Shown piece by piece: positions 48,633-58,234 of a stretch of 64,000 nucleotides of DNA. Below the pieces are notes generated by a model that was given only the letters and a program-made list of their open reading frames with translations, did no database searches and was not told where the DNA came from. Numbering within the stretch: the stretch's first letter is position 1; each line of letters begins with the position of its first letter. Location: positions 2,157,501 through 2,221,500 of the forward strand of contig NZ_AKGD01000001.1 of the NCBI RefSeq assembly GCF_000271305.1, given 5' to 3'. The position numbers and the translations under genes are program-made. The DNA is from Hydrocarboniphaga effusa AP103. GTDB taxonomy: Bacteria > Pseudomonadota > Gammaproteobacteria > Nevskiales > Nevskiaceae.

Positions 48633-49234
48633 AGGAACTGGCTTCCGTACTGGAGATTCCCGGTGTGTGGCGCGGTCTGGTCAACCAGCGCGTCCAGGCC
48701 TTGCCGACCGGGCATGCCGGGCTCGACGCGCTGCTGCCCGGCGGTGGTCTGCCGTGTGGCGCGCTGACCGAAGTGCTGCACGCCAAACCCGGTGTCGGCG
48801 AGCTATCGCTGATCCTGCCGATCATGGCGCGACTGACGCAGGGTGGCAGCCGTGCCGTGCTGATGGCGCCGCCGTACATCCCCTATGCACCGGCGCTTGC
48901 ACAGGCCGGTGTGGTGCTGCCTCGGCTGGTCGTCATGCAGCCGCCATCGCAGGATGAAGTGCCGTGGGGATTCGAGCAGTCGTTGCATGCCGGTGTTTTC
49001 GGCATGGTGGTGGCGTGGGGCCAGCGCACCACGTCGGAAGCTCTGCTTCGATTACAGCGCGCGGCCGAGAACGCCAATTCCATGGGCATCCTGATGCGCC
49101 CATTGTCGGCCGCCGCTCAGGCTTCGCATGCGGCGCTGCGCCTATGTCTGCGTCCGACGGCGAATGGCACGGATGTGGAGATACTGAAGTGCCGCGGCGG
49201 CCGCACCGGGCAGCATTGGCTGCTGGCGGCATGA
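48629..49234 (+). CDS. imuA: ImuA, SOS mutagenesis RecA-like protein
   Basis: 201 aa. GVWRGLVNQRVQALPTGHAG and DALLPGGGLPCGALTEVLHA align with the ImuA/SulA-like start; the ATP-binding motif is degenerate. C-terminal DVEILKCRGGRTGQHWLL is conserved in ImuA. It modulates RecA and recruits ImuB for translesion synthesis. Overlaps lexA (ATGA) and precedes imuB by 7 nt. Confidence 0.93.
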   Translation: MKELASVLEIPGVWRGLVNQRVQALPTGHAGLDALLPGGGLPCGALTEVLHAKPGVGELSLILPIMARLTQGGSRAVLMAPPYIPYAPALAQAGVVLPRLVVMQPPSQDEVPWGFEQSLHAGVFGMVVAWGQRTTSEALLRLQRAAENANSMGILMRPLSAAAQASHAALRLCLRPTANGTDVEILKCRGGRTGQHWLLAA

Positions 49235-49241
49235 GGCGGCG

Positions 49242-50645
49242 ATGCTCTGGCTGTGCCTCTATCCCACTCGGCTTTCGCTGGAATCGCTCGACGCCGCCGA
49301 CCGGCCCGACGTGGCGATCGTGCAAAGCAAGGGCAATCGTCGGTGGATCGTCGATACCACTGCGGCCTGTGCATCCGGCATGGAGTTGGGAACGGCACTC
49401 GCGCTGTATTCGCTGACGCAGATCGAGCGGCGACCCGAAGCCGAACGCGCCGCACTCGAACAACTGGCCTACTTCGCCTACACGTTAGGCGCCCCGGTCC
49501 ATCTCATCACCGAGGAGCCGCGCTGGTTCGGCGATGCACCGTTAGGCGCTGTGGTCGTCGAGGTCTCAGCCAGTCTGAGCCTGTTCGGCGGCCTCGATGC
49601 TCTACGTCGATTCGTCAATGAACGCATCGGCGAGCAGAGCCTCACCGTTCGCCCCGGGCTGGCACCTACCATCGAAGGCGCGGTGCTCGCAGCTCAGGCC
49701 GGGCTGGTATTCGATTCGCTCCCACGCTTTCGTGTCTGGCTCAAGCGACAGCCGCTTACCACGCTGCGCCTGCCCGAGCAGGCGATCAAAGTTTGCACCG
49801 GCAGCGGCATGCAGACGGCGGGCGATGTCCTGCGCATTCCCGCGGAGTCCCTTGCGCGGCGCTTCGGAGCGGTCGTGCCGCGGTACCTGCGTCGCTTGCT
49901 GGGCAAGGCGGCTGATCCTCGCCCCGCGATCGTGCCACCCGAGACGTTCGTGCGTCGCTGGCAGATGCTCGGCGTCATCGAAACCGTGGAAGGGCTGCTG
50001 TTTCCACTGCGCCGTTTGCTGGTGGAACTGGAGCAATACCTGCGCGCGCGTGACAGCGGGTTGATGCGATTTCACATCGACCTGCTGCATGAAGACCACT
50101 CACGCAGCGTGGTCGAGGTTGGGCTATCGATGGCGTCACGCGATGCCTCGCACTTCCTGCTCATCACCCGGCAGCGATTCGAGCGCGTTGAACTTCCCGG
50201 TGGCGTGGTGGAACTCACGCTACGCGCCGAATCCTTCGTTGCGCCGAACGTCGCGCAGCACGATCTGTTTGACAACGCAGCCAAGCGCTTGCAGGACTGG
50301 AATACGCTGATCGAGAAGCTGCGTGCGCGCTGGGGATCGGAGGCGATCTGGAGCATGGCGGCCGCATCGGATCATCGCCCCGAGCGTGCCTGGCGCAAGC
50401 TTCAACCGGGACAGGACGACGTTGAGGTGGAAACGCCCCCGCGTCCGACATGGTTGCTGCCGGAGCCGCGTCAGATCGAACGGCCGGCCGAATTGCTAGG
50501 TACGCCGGAGCGCATTGCCGTGGGCTGGTGGGAGGCACCGACCGAGCGCGACTACTTCCAGGCGCGCGGCCCGGATGGGCGCAAGCTCTGGGTCTACCAG
50601 GACAAGCACAGTCTGCGGTGGATGCTGCACGGCTACTGGTCATGA
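49242..50645 (+). CDS. imuB: ImuB, Y-family polymerase-like mutasome scaffold
   Basis: 467 aa. It has a DinB fold without a full catalytic acid set: WLCLYPTRLSLESLDAADRP in place of the DxD motif, and GAVVVEVSASLSLFGGLDAL. A beta-clamp binding peptide QHDLFD lies near residue 345, and a C-terminal region links to DnaE2 (WEAPTERDYFQARGPDGRKL). ImuB bridges ImuA, the clamp and DnaE2. Its stop overlaps the dnaE2 start (ATGA). Confidence 0.95.
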   Translation: MLWLCLYPTRLSLESLDAADRPDVAIVQSKGNRRWIVDTTAACASGMELGTALALYSLTQIERRPEAERAALEQLAYFAYTLGAPVHLITEEPRWFGDAPLGAVVVEVSASLSLFGGLDALRRFVNERIGEQSLTVRPGLAPTIEGAVLAAQAGLVFDSLPRFRVWLKRQPLTTLRLPEQAIKVCTGSGMQTAGDVLRIPAESLARRFGAVVPRYLRRLLGKAADPRPAIVPPETFVRRWQMLGVIETVEGLLFPLRRLLVELEQYLRARDSGLMRFHIDLLHEDHSRSVVEVGLSMASRDASHFLLITRQRFERVELPGGVVELTLRAESFVAPNVAQHDLFDNAAKRLQDWNTLIEKLRARWGSEAIWSMAAASDHRPERAWRKLQPGQDDVEVETPPRPTWLLPEPRQIERPAELLGTPERIAVGWWEAPTERDYFQARGPDGRKLWVYQDKHSLRWMLHGYWS

Positions 50646-53600
50646 GCGGCTACGCCGAGCTGCACTGCGTCAGCAATTTCACCTTCCTGCGTGGCGCGTC
50701 CGATCCGCGCGAGCTGGTCAGGCAGGCGCACGCACTGGGCTATGCGGCGATCGCGATCACCGACGAATGCTCGCTCGCCGGCATCGTGCGCGCGTATGAG
50801 GCCAGTCGCGAGACTGGACTCGCCCTGATCGTCGGCAGTGAGTTTCGTCTCGCCGATGGCAATGTACTGACCGTGCTGGTCACCAGCCCGGATTCCTATA
50901 CCGAACTCTGCGGCTTGATTACCGAGGCGCGGCGCCGCTCCAAGAAGGGCCGCTACTCGGTGGACTACGCCGACTTCGTCCGCACCATCCGGCATGGCTT
51001 GGTGCTGTGGAGCCCACCGTGGCTGCCGCGAGGCGCGAATGTGCCGCTACCCGAGACAGCCGCATGGCTGCGCGAACACTTCGATGGCCGCGCATGGATT
51101 GCGTGGGAGCGCACGCTGCATCCGCAGGATCGCGGGCGCTTCGCCAAACTGCGCGAACTCGCCGAGCAATCCGGGCTGCCGCTGACGGCAGCTGGTGACG
51201 TACACATGCACATCCGTGAGCGCGGCGCGCTACAGCAAGTCGTGACCTGCATTCGTAACGGCTGCTCGGTACAAACAGCGGGGCAGCAGCTGTACCCCAA
51301 CCATGAGCGTCACCTGCGTCCGCTGCATCGATTGAAGCGGCTGTATCCACCGGAGCTGTTGCAGCAATCGCTCGTCATCGCCGAACGCTGCACGTTTCGC
51401 CTGAACCAGCTGCGCTACGAGTATCCCCACGAGTTGGTGCCGGCAGGACTGAGCGCGATCCAGCATCTGCGCAATCTGACCGAGGCTGGCATCCGGCGTC
51501 GCTGGCCGGACGCTTGTCCCGAGCACGTCCGCGCGCTGATCGACAAGGAATATCGACTGATCGAGGAGCTGGGCTACGAGCACTTCTTCCTCACAGTGGA
51601 AGACATTGTGCGCGAGGCCCGGCGCTTGGAGATTCTGTGCCAGGGTCGCGGCAGCGCCGCGAACTCGGCCGTCTGCTATGCCCTCGGGGTGACGGAGGTT
51701 GATCCCGCCAGACTCAACATGCTGTTCGAGCGCTTCGTCTCGAAGGAACGCAACGAGCCGCCGGACATCGACATCGATTTCGAGCATCAGCGCAGAGAAG
51801 AAATCATTCAGTACGTCTATACAAAGTACGGACGCGAGCGCGCAGCGATAGCGGCCACGGTGATCACGTATCGCAAGCGCAGCGCGATCCGCGATGTGGG
51901 CAGGGCACTCGGCTTCACGCTGGAACAAGTCGATGCGCTGGCCAAGAGCCTGACGTGGTGGGATGACCTCGGTCGCCTTCAGGACAATTTGCGGACCATG
52001 GGCTTCGACATGGGCGGCGAACTCATCCAGCACTTCGTCGCGTTGGTGGATGAGATCGTCGGTTTTCCGCGTCACCTGTCGCAGCACGTGGGCGGATTCG
52101 TGATTTCGCATCACCCCTTGCACACGCTGGTGCCGGTCGAGAATGCGTCGATGGAAGCGCGCACGATCATCCAGTGGGACAAGGACGATCTCGACACGAT
52201 GGGTTTGCTCAAGGTCGATGTGCTGGCGCTAGGCATGCTCAGCGCGGTGCGACGTGCCTGCGAACTCGTGAGCCGTTTTCGCGGCAAGCCGTTCTCGTTC
52301 GGCGATATCCCGGCCGAAGACCCGAAGACTTACGACATGATCGGCCGCGCCGAGACGGTCGGCGTGTTTCAGGTCGAGTCCCGAGCGCAGATGTCGATGC
52401 TGCCGCGTCTCAAGCCCAGGCGCTTCTACGATCTCGTGATCGAAGTGGCCATCATCCGGCCCGGCCCGATCCAGGGTGGCATGGTGCATCCGTATCTTCG
52501 TCGGCGGCAGGGGCTGGAGCAGGTCGAGTATCCGAGCGAGGCGCTGAAGCAGGTGCTGGAACGAACGCTCGGCGTACCGCTTTTTCAAGAGCAAGTCATG
52601 GAAATCACGATGGTGGCGGCCGGCTTTTCGGCAGGCGAGGCCGACCAGGTGCGTCGATCGATGGCCGCGTGGAAGCGCGGGGGCGATCTCGAAAAGTATC
52701 GCGACCGCCTTCTGGCGGGCATGGTCGAGCGTGGATATACCGCCGAGTTTGCGGAACAGATTTACCAGCAGATTCTCGGCTTCTCCGGCTATGGCTTTCC
52801 CGAGAGCCATGCTGCCAGCTTTGCCTTGATCACCTACGTCAGTTGCTGGCTACGCTGCAATGAGCACGCGGCCTTTGTAGCGGCGCTGCTGAACTCGCAA
52901 CCGATGGGATTCTACTCACCGTCCAGCCTCGTCAACGATGCGCGCCGCGCAGGTGTTGTCTTTCGGCCGGTCGATGTGCTCCACAGCGACTGGGACTGCA
53001 CGCTTGAGCCATGCGAACGCGGGGAGCCCGAAGTTCGTCTGGGGCTTCGAATGGTGGGAAGCCTCCATGAAGACGTGGCATGCCGAATCGTCGCACAGCG
53101 AAATGCCGAGATGTTCCGCAGTCTTGAGGACATGGCACATCGAGTAGCACTCGACCGGGGCAGCCTTGATCTGCTGGCTCACGCAGGTGCCTTGCGAAAT
53201 CTCACTGCACACCGCAACGAAGCCCGCTGGCGTGCGACTGGCATCGAGCGTCTACCAGGCGCACTGCGCGGACGAGCCGCTCAGGACCAAGCAATCAAGT
53301 TGAACGCCCCGAGCGACACAGCGGAAACTTTTGCCGACTATCAATCGATCGGGCTGACACTCGGACAACATCCGCTTTCATATCTGCGCCAGCGCTTGGA
53401 CCGGCTTCACGCTGTCCCGGCCGGCCGTCTGCATATCTACAAAGACGGCTCAACGGTCTGCGTGGCTGGATTGGTGACGCATCGTCAACGACCAGAGACG
53501 GCCAGCGGCGTGGTGTTCGCATCGCTGGAAGACGAAACGGGTGTCACCAACCTGATTATCAAAGCCCACGTTCTTGACCGCTATCGCGGCGCGGCACTCG

Positions 53601-53731
53601 GTTCCACTCTTATGGTGGTTCGCGGGGAACTTCAGAATCAGCAAAGCGTGATCCACGTGATCGCAAAGGAGATTGATGACTGCTCACAGTGGATCGGTTC
53701 ATTGCCGATTGCATCACGCGACTTCCATTGA
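50642..53731 (+). CDS. dnaE2: Error-prone DNA polymerase DnaE2 (ImuC)
   Basis: 1029 aa. N-terminal PHP domain: ELHCVSNFTFLRGASDPREL and ITDECSLAGIVRAY. Catalytic C-family polymerase core: CQGRGSAANSAVCYALGVTE and the aspartates of PPDIDIDFEHQRREEIIQY, with ATVITYRKRSAIRDVGRALG. Near the C-terminus an OB-fold: TVCVAGLVTHRQRPETASGV and FASLEDETGVTNLI. It lacks a long C-terminal tail, as ImuC-type polymerases do. Catalyses mutagenic lesion bypass. Last gene of the lexA-imuA-imuB-dnaE2 operon. Confidence 0.97.
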   Translation: MSGYAELHCVSNFTFLRGASDPRELVRQAHALGYAAIAITDECSLAGIVRAYEASRETGLALIVGSEFRLADGNVLTVLVTSPDSYTELCGLITEARRRSKKGRYSVDYADFVRTIRHGLVLWSPPWLPRGANVPLPETAAWLREHFDGRAWIAWERTLHPQDRGRFAKLRELAEQSGLPLTAAGDVHMHIRERGALQQVVTCIRNGCSVQTAGQQLYPNHERHLRPLHRLKRLYPPELLQQSLVIAERCTFRLNQLRYEYPHELVPAGLSAIQHLRNLTEAGIRRRWPDACPEHVRALIDKEYRLIEELGYEHFFLTVEDIVREARRLEILCQGRGSAANSAVCYALGVTEVDPARLNMLFERFVSKERNEPPDIDIDFEHQRREEIIQYVYTKYGRERAAIAATVITYRKRSAIRDVGRALGFTLEQVDALAKSLTWWDDLGRLQDNLRTMGFDMGGELIQHFVALVDEIVGFPRHLSQHVGGFVISHHPLHTLVPVENASMEARTIIQWDKDDLDTMGLLKVDVLALGMLSAVRRACELVSRFRGKPFSFGDIPAEDPKTYDMIGRAETVGVFQVESRAQMSMLPRLKPRRFYDLVIEVAIIRPGPIQGGMVHPYLRRRQGLEQVEYPSEALKQVLERTLGVPLFQEQVMEITMVAAGFSAGEADQVRRSMAAWKRGGDLEKYRDRLLAGMVERGYTAEFAEQIYQQILGFSGYGFPESHAASFALITYVSCWLRCNEHAAFVAALLNSQPMGFYSPSSLVNDARRAGVVFRPVDVLHSDWDCTLEPCERGEPEVRLGLRMVGSLHEDVACRIVAQRNAEMFRSLEDMAHRVALDRGSLDLLAHAGALRNLTAHRNEARWRATGIERLPGALRGRAAQDQAIKLNAPSDTAETFADYQSIGLTLGQHPLSYLRQRLDRLHAVPAGRLHIYKDGSTVCVAGLVTHRQRPETASGVVFASLEDETGVTNLIIKAHVLDRYRGAALGSTLMVVRGELQNQQSVIHVIAKEIDDCSQWIGSLPIASRDFH

Positions 53732-53800
53732 CCATCGGCCATGCCACGCGCTGAAAGCTGAGCATCATATGCTGGCGGAAGTGTCCTCGTTCTTCGGCCG

Positions 53801-56284
53801 CTAGTTGAATCGGTGCCCAGCCACCGTCGCGATTGTGGCGACCAGTTCGGATGGCTCAACGGGCTTGGCGACGTGCGCAATAAATCCAGCCCGGAGCGCT
53901 TTGGTTCGGTCCTCGGACCGCGCGAAAGCTGTAAGTGCGACAGCCGGAACTTTGCTGCCCTCAACCTCGGTCAGCGCACGCACGCGCCACAAAAATTCGT
54001 ACCCGTCGATCTCCGGCATGCCAATGTCACTGATGAGCACCGATGGTTTGGTCTCGCGGAGCAGTGCGATTGCTTGGTATGCATCGGCTGCGACGCGAAC
54101 TTCAGCGCCACAATCTCTAAGAAGCCTAGCCACCAACTCGCGGGCATCGGGTTCATCATCGAGTAACAACACGGAAATTCCGGTCAGGTCGACAGTTTTA
54201 TAGTCGGTAGACGAGACATTGGCCGACCGAGGATGTTCGCGACGCTCATCGACTTGTCGATGCACGATAGTCACCGGCAGCAACACGGTGAAAGTTGCCC
54301 CCATTCCGATGCCGGGACTTTTCGCACGTATATTGCCCCCATGCAGTTCGATCATGTGCTTGGCGATGGACAAGCCGAGTCCGAGACCGCCGTGGGAACG
54401 GGTCGTTGAAGCATCTCCCTGTCGAAAGCGCTCGAAGACATGCGGAACGAAGTCTGGGCTGATGCCGGCACCGTTGTCGGCAACACTGATCTCGATGTGC
54501 GAGTTGACGCGCTCCAGTACAACCTGCACCTTCCCGCCGCGGGGAGTGAACTTGATGGCGTTCGAAAGCAGGTTCCAGATGACCTGTTGAAGCCGTCCCG
54601 GATCACCGGAAACGGGACCCGCGAGAGGATCAAGGATAAGCTCCAATCGAATTCCCTTCGCGTCGGCAGCCGGGCGCACAGCGTCCACGGCCGCTTGTAT
54701 GAAGGCCATAGGAGTGACGGGCTGAATATCCAGACGCACCTTTCCAGACGTGATGCGACTCATGTCCAGAAGATCTTCGATCAATTGGGTCTGCACACGC
54801 GCGTTTCGTTCTATCGCATCCAGCCCCTGCATGAAATCTTGCTTGCCCTTGTCGCTGTGCCGTAGCACTTGTGCCCACCCCAGGATGGCGTTCAGCGGCG
54901 TGCGCAATTCATGCGATAGCGTCGCGAGAAATTCGTCCTTGAGTGCGCTCATGCGCTCTGCGTGGCTGCGAGCAGCTCGCTCACTCTCCAGCAGATTCTC
55001 GCGCTCAGCTGACGCACTTCGCATCGCCTCGTACAGCCGAGCGTTGTCGATGGCGATAGCGGCCTGCGCTGCAATGCCCACGACAACGCGTTCTGCACGT
55101 TCGGTGAAAATTCCCGGCTCTGGATGGCCAAAAAACAAGCCTCCAATAACGGCGCTGGACCGCGAAACGACGGGAATGGCCAAGTAACTCCGGACCGGAA
55201 GATGCCCCCGGGGCATTCCAAAGTGCGGAGCGCTCAACCCATAGCGCGGGTCCTCAAGCACATCATGCAGGCGAATGGGTGGTTCACCTCTGAAGGTAGG
55301 ACCAAATAGGGCCGTTGCCCGAGGGTGACCAAAATTCTCAAAGGCCGAGCGTGGTGCTCCTGACAATGTGTATAGGAGATAATCGTTGCCCTGCTCGCCG
55401 ACGTTGTTGTAGAAGAACGCACCGAATTGAGCACCGGTCAACTGTGTGCTGGCGTCGGTGACGTTTTGCAGCAAAACTTGCAGATCGAGCTCGGACGCCA
55501 ACTGCATTCCGGTTTGATTGATCAGCTCAAGGGCTTGGGTCTCCTCACGCAGCGCGCGCTCTGCAGCACGGCGGTCAGTTACGTCACGCGCGATCTTCGA
55601 AGCCCCGACAATCACACCGTTCTCATCCCGGATCGGTGACACGGTCAGTGAGACCTCGATACGCCGACCATCCTTGGTCTGCCTCACGGTCTCGTAGTGC
55701 TCGATTCGTTCTCCGACTCGTAGCCGGGAAAGAATCATGTCCTCTTCGTGGGCGTACTCTTCTGGTATCAGCATTAAAATTGACTTGCCCAGTGCTTCCT
55801 GCTCGGAATAGCCGAAGAGACGCTGGGCCGCGTCGTTCCACGATGTAATTACGCTTTCGAGCGTCTTGCTGATGATGGCATCGTCGGAGGAAGCGACGAT
55901 AGCGGCAAGCCGAGCGTCAGCCAAACTCTGCGGTACTTTCGACGGAAGGCGAAGCAGAATATGGCGAATTTCGTTCCCGCCATGGCCTTGCAACCATGTC
56001 GAAATCTGCGCAACAGTTGCCGTACCGTCGCCTTTGATCACCTGCCTTGTTAATCCGGACCCTGCATACGGCAGAGGAATAGCAAGACCGATTGCTTCAA
56101 TCGGCTGCCCGACCATTTCACTTTCGGAACGACCCAGAAGTGTTTGCGCAGCACGATTGCAACCGATGATCATGCCAGAAGCATCGGCAGAGATGACCGC
56201 CTCCGGTGCGAAAGCAAAAGGCGAATCCGATTCGGTTGCTGCAGCCATGCTATTAACCTGTAGAGTCCGTTCCGAGGCCATCAT
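53801..56284 (-). CDS. Hybrid sensor histidine kinase (PAS-PAS-GAF-HK-REC)
   Basis: 827 aa, no TM segments, so a soluble sensor. PAS1 ~20-110 (AVISADASGMIIGCNRAAQ), PAS2 ~125-245 (DDAIISKTLESVITSWNDAA, SKIARDVTDRR), GAF ~265-430 (LTGAQFGAFFYNNVGEQG). HisKA LATLSHELRTPLNAILGW with the phospho-His, HATPase WNLLSNAIKFTPRGGKVQVV and GLGLGLSIAKHMIELHGG. C-terminal receiver: LLLDDEPDARELV with phospho-Asp in LISDIGMPEIDGYE. Oxygen, light or redox could be the stimulus. No output regulator is adjacent. Confidence 0.95.
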   Translation of the reverse strand: MMASERTLQVNSMAAATESDSPFAFAPEAVISADASGMIIGCNRAAQTLLGRSESEMVGQPIEAIGLAIPLPYAGSGLTRQVIKGDGTATVAQISTWLQGHGGNEIRHILLRLPSKVPQSLADARLAAIVASSDDAIISKTLESVITSWNDAAQRLFGYSEQEALGKSILMLIPEEYAHEEDMILSRLRVGERIEHYETVRQTKDGRRIEVSLTVSPIRDENGVIVGASKIARDVTDRRAAERALREETQALELINQTGMQLASELDLQVLLQNVTDASTQLTGAQFGAFFYNNVGEQGNDYLLYTLSGAPRSAFENFGHPRATALFGPTFRGEPPIRLHDVLEDPRYGLSAPHFGMPRGHLPVRSYLAIPVVSRSSAVIGGLFFGHPEPGIFTERAERVVVGIAAQAAIAIDNARLYEAMRSASAERENLLESERAARSHAERMSALKDEFLATLSHELRTPLNAILGWAQVLRHSDKGKQDFMQGLDAIERNARVQTQLIEDLLDMSRITSGKVRLDIQPVTPMAFIQAAVDAVRPAADAKGIRLELILDPLAGPVSGDPGRLQQVIWNLLSNAIKFTPRGGKVQVVLERVNSHIEISVADNGAGISPDFVPHVFERFRQGDASTTRSHGGLGLGLSIAKHMIELHGGNIRAKSPGIGMGATFTVLLPVTIVHRQVDERREHPRSANVSSTDYKTVDLTGISVLLLDDEPDARELVARLLRDCGAEVRVAADAYQAIALLRETKPSVLISDIGMPEIDGYEFLWRVRALTEVEGSKVPAVALTAFARSEDRTKALRAGFIAHVAKPVEPSELVATIATVAGHRFN

Positions 56285-56464
56285 ACCGCTGTCACCGCGA
56301 GGCTCTGGGGCGTGCGATACTTCCTACATTCGAGCCGACGTATCTGAATTGGGGAGCAAGGCTTGCATGGTCGAACCCATCTGAGCCAGCAGTTGACTTA
56401 CCTAGTCCGTTCTTCGATAGCGGCGCGCCGCTGCAGGTTTGCAATCGAAATCTTGGAGAGCTAG

Positions 56465-56683
56465 ATGACTCGTGATCAGCCGCCCAATCAGCAAATGCCG
56501 ACCTGCTCTAGCTGCGGTCAGCTCGATGCCGAACCGCAGACGCCGATGTGCCCCGCGGGCGTGAAACCTATTCGAATTTCTGCACACCCAGAAATGAGTG
56601 CGTCACGCCCCTATCGGTGTGATCATTGCGGCGCTGATTGGATTTACCATCCACCTGATGGTTATTGGACGCGAATCGATTGA
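56465..56683 (+). CDS. Small zinc-ribbon protein, 72 aa
   Basis: CSSCGQLD near the start and RCDHCGADWIYHPPDG at the end give two CxxC knuckles; a further single Cys (MCPAG) lies between. The second knuckle resembles that of the protein at 39174 (CxxCGxxWxxxP). tggagagctag precedes the ATG. Function unknown. Confidence 0.55.
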   Translation: MTRDQPPNQQMPTCSSCGQLDAEPQTPMCPAGVKPIRISAHPEMSASRPYRCDHCGADWIYHPPDGYWTRID

Positions 56684-56778
56684 AGTCCGACTCATCCGTG
56701 CCGTCGGGGCCATTTCTGGATAGATAGGCCGTAGCACCCATGTCGTAGAAGGCGCGTCGATTTACGCAAGCTCAGTAA

Positions 56779-56813
56779 AATGAAAATGCCGCCAAATCAG
56801 CGGCACTTTCATT
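56779..56813 (-). terminator. Terminator of the dehydrogenase gene
   Basis: Arms aatgaaaatgccgc and gcggcactttcatt pair with one bulge around a caaatca loop. It lies just past the adh stop on the minus strand; A/T runs are built into the stem. Confidence 0.6.
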
Positions 56814-56826
56814 CAATCGGTCCAGA

Positions 56827-57969
56827 TCAAGCCGCAAGCTTCAACACAACCTTCGTCCAGCCATTGCCGCGCTGATCGAATTTATCGTAGGCCTTCGGCG
56901 CCTCGTCCAGCTTCAGGCGATGGGAAATGATGAAGGAAGGATTCGCCCTGCCGGCCTGAATCAGATCGCGTAGCTTTCGGTTGTAGGCCTTGACGTTGGC
57001 CTGTCCGCAGGCCATCGAGAGGCCCCTCTGAAAGTACAGGCCCATGTCGAAGGCGATCTGCCCTTGCTTGGCGAGCTTGTCCTCTGCCTTGGGGTCTTCC
57101 GGCACGAATACGCCGACAACACCCAGGCGGCCGGTCGGGCGCACGGACTTCACGAGGTTGTTCATGGTCATGTTGGGGATCTCATGACCGTGCGAGGGAT
57201 CATGGCATTGCCAGCCCACGCACTCGCATCCGCAGTCAGCGCCTTCACCGCCCGTCAGCTTCATGATGGCCTCGACGGGATCGACCTTGGAATCATCGAT
57301 CGGGATCGCGCCGATCTTTTCGGCGAGCTTGAGCCGGTCCGCGTGTCGATCGACAAGCATGACCTTGGCAGCGCCACGGATGAAAGCCGAATGGGCTGCC
57401 ATCAAACCGACGGGTCCTGCGCCATAGATGGCGACCGAATCCCCAGGTCCTACCTTGGCCAGCTCTGTAGCATGAAAACCTGTCGGAAAGATGTCCGACA
57501 GCATCACGTAATCGTCTTCCTTCTCTACCGCATCGGGCGGCAAGAGCAGACAGTTGAAGTCGGCGTACGGTACCCGCAGGTACTCGGCCTGTCCGCCCTG
57601 ATAGGGTCCCATCTCGGCATAGCCATAGGCGGCGCCCGCCATGCCGGGATTGGCGGTGAGGCAAAAGCCGGTATAGCCACGTTCACAGTTCTTGCAAAAG
57701 CCGCAGCCGATATTGAAGGGAAGACAAACGCGGTCGCCCTTCTTTACGCGCTCAACCGCTGCGCCGACCTCAACCACGACGCCGAGATTCTCATGGCCCA
57801 AAACTTTGCCCTTCTCGACGCTGGTTCTCCCTTCGTACATGTGCAGGTCCGAGCCGCAGATGTTGGAGGTGGTGATCTTTACCAGTACATCGGTCGGCTT
57901 TTCGATCTTCGGATCAGCGACCTTGTTGACGCTCACGTCGCGTGGTCCGTTGTAAACAAGTCCTTTCAT
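56827..57969 (-). CDS. Zinc-dependent alcohol/formaldehyde dehydrogenase (glutathione-independent type)
   Basis: 380 aa from ATG 57969 (aggagcatcacta upstream). Catalytic zinc: NICGSDLHMYEG and GKVLGHENLGVVVEVG. Structural zinc Cys set: GCGFCKNCERGYTGFC. NAD-binding VAIYGAGPVGLMAAHSAFIR and VMLVDRHADRLKLA. The insertion GADCGCECVGWQCHDPSHGH is typical of the formaldehyde dismutase/dehydrogenase (FdhA-like) group. Likely detoxifies formaldehyde or other aldehydes. Confidence 0.93.
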   Translation of the reverse strand: MKGLVYNGPRDVSVNKVADPKIEKPTDVLVKITTSNICGSDLHMYEGRTSVEKGKVLGHENLGVVVEVGAAVERVKKGDRVCLPFNIGCGFCKNCERGYTGFCLTANPGMAGAAYGYAEMGPYQGGQAEYLRVPYADFNCLLLPPDAVEKEDDYVMLSDIFPTGFHATELAKVGPGDSVAIYGAGPVGLMAAHSAFIRGAAKVMLVDRHADRLKLAEKIGAIPIDDSKVDPVEAIMKLTGGEGADCGCECVGWQCHDPSHGHEIPNMTMNNLVKSVRPTGRLGVVGVFVPEDPKAEDKLAKQGQIAFDMGLYFQRGLSMACGQANVKAYNRKLRDLIQAGRANPSFIISHRLKLDEAPKAYDKFDQRGNGWTKVVLKLAA

Positions 57970-58030
57970 TAGTGATGCTCCTCGCTTCCTTGCGTGGGAT
58001 GGGTGCCGCTCACTGCCGTGAAAGCGCTTT

Positions 58031-58177
58031 TCAGCGATCGTGCTTGGAGCGCTGTCCGGTACTGCCTTGCGCACTTTGATGTTCGTGCGCGCGAGCCTTC
58101 TGATGAACCGAATCCGACTTCTGCGCTTTCTCATCGCGCTGAACCGGTGTCTGGTTGGCAGCTTTTTTCTGTGCCAT
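58031..58177 (-). CDS. Small hydrophilic protein, 48 aa
   Basis: Frame from ATG 58177 to TGA at 58031, preceded by aggagaaattc, a very good ribosome site. It begins MAQKKAANQTPVQRDEKAQK and ends SKHDR; rich in Gln, Lys, His and Ser, with no hydrophobic core, so probably disordered like other stress-induced small proteins. It lies 61 nt upstream of the adh gene on the same strand. Confidence 0.55.
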   Translation of the reverse strand: MAQKKAANQTPVQRDEKAQKSDSVHQKARAHEHQSAQGSTGQRSKHDR

Positions 58178-58234
58178 GAATTTCTCCTGTGTGTTGAGTG
58201 ACGACTACGTGCATAAATGCCGGTTGGGTGGTCT

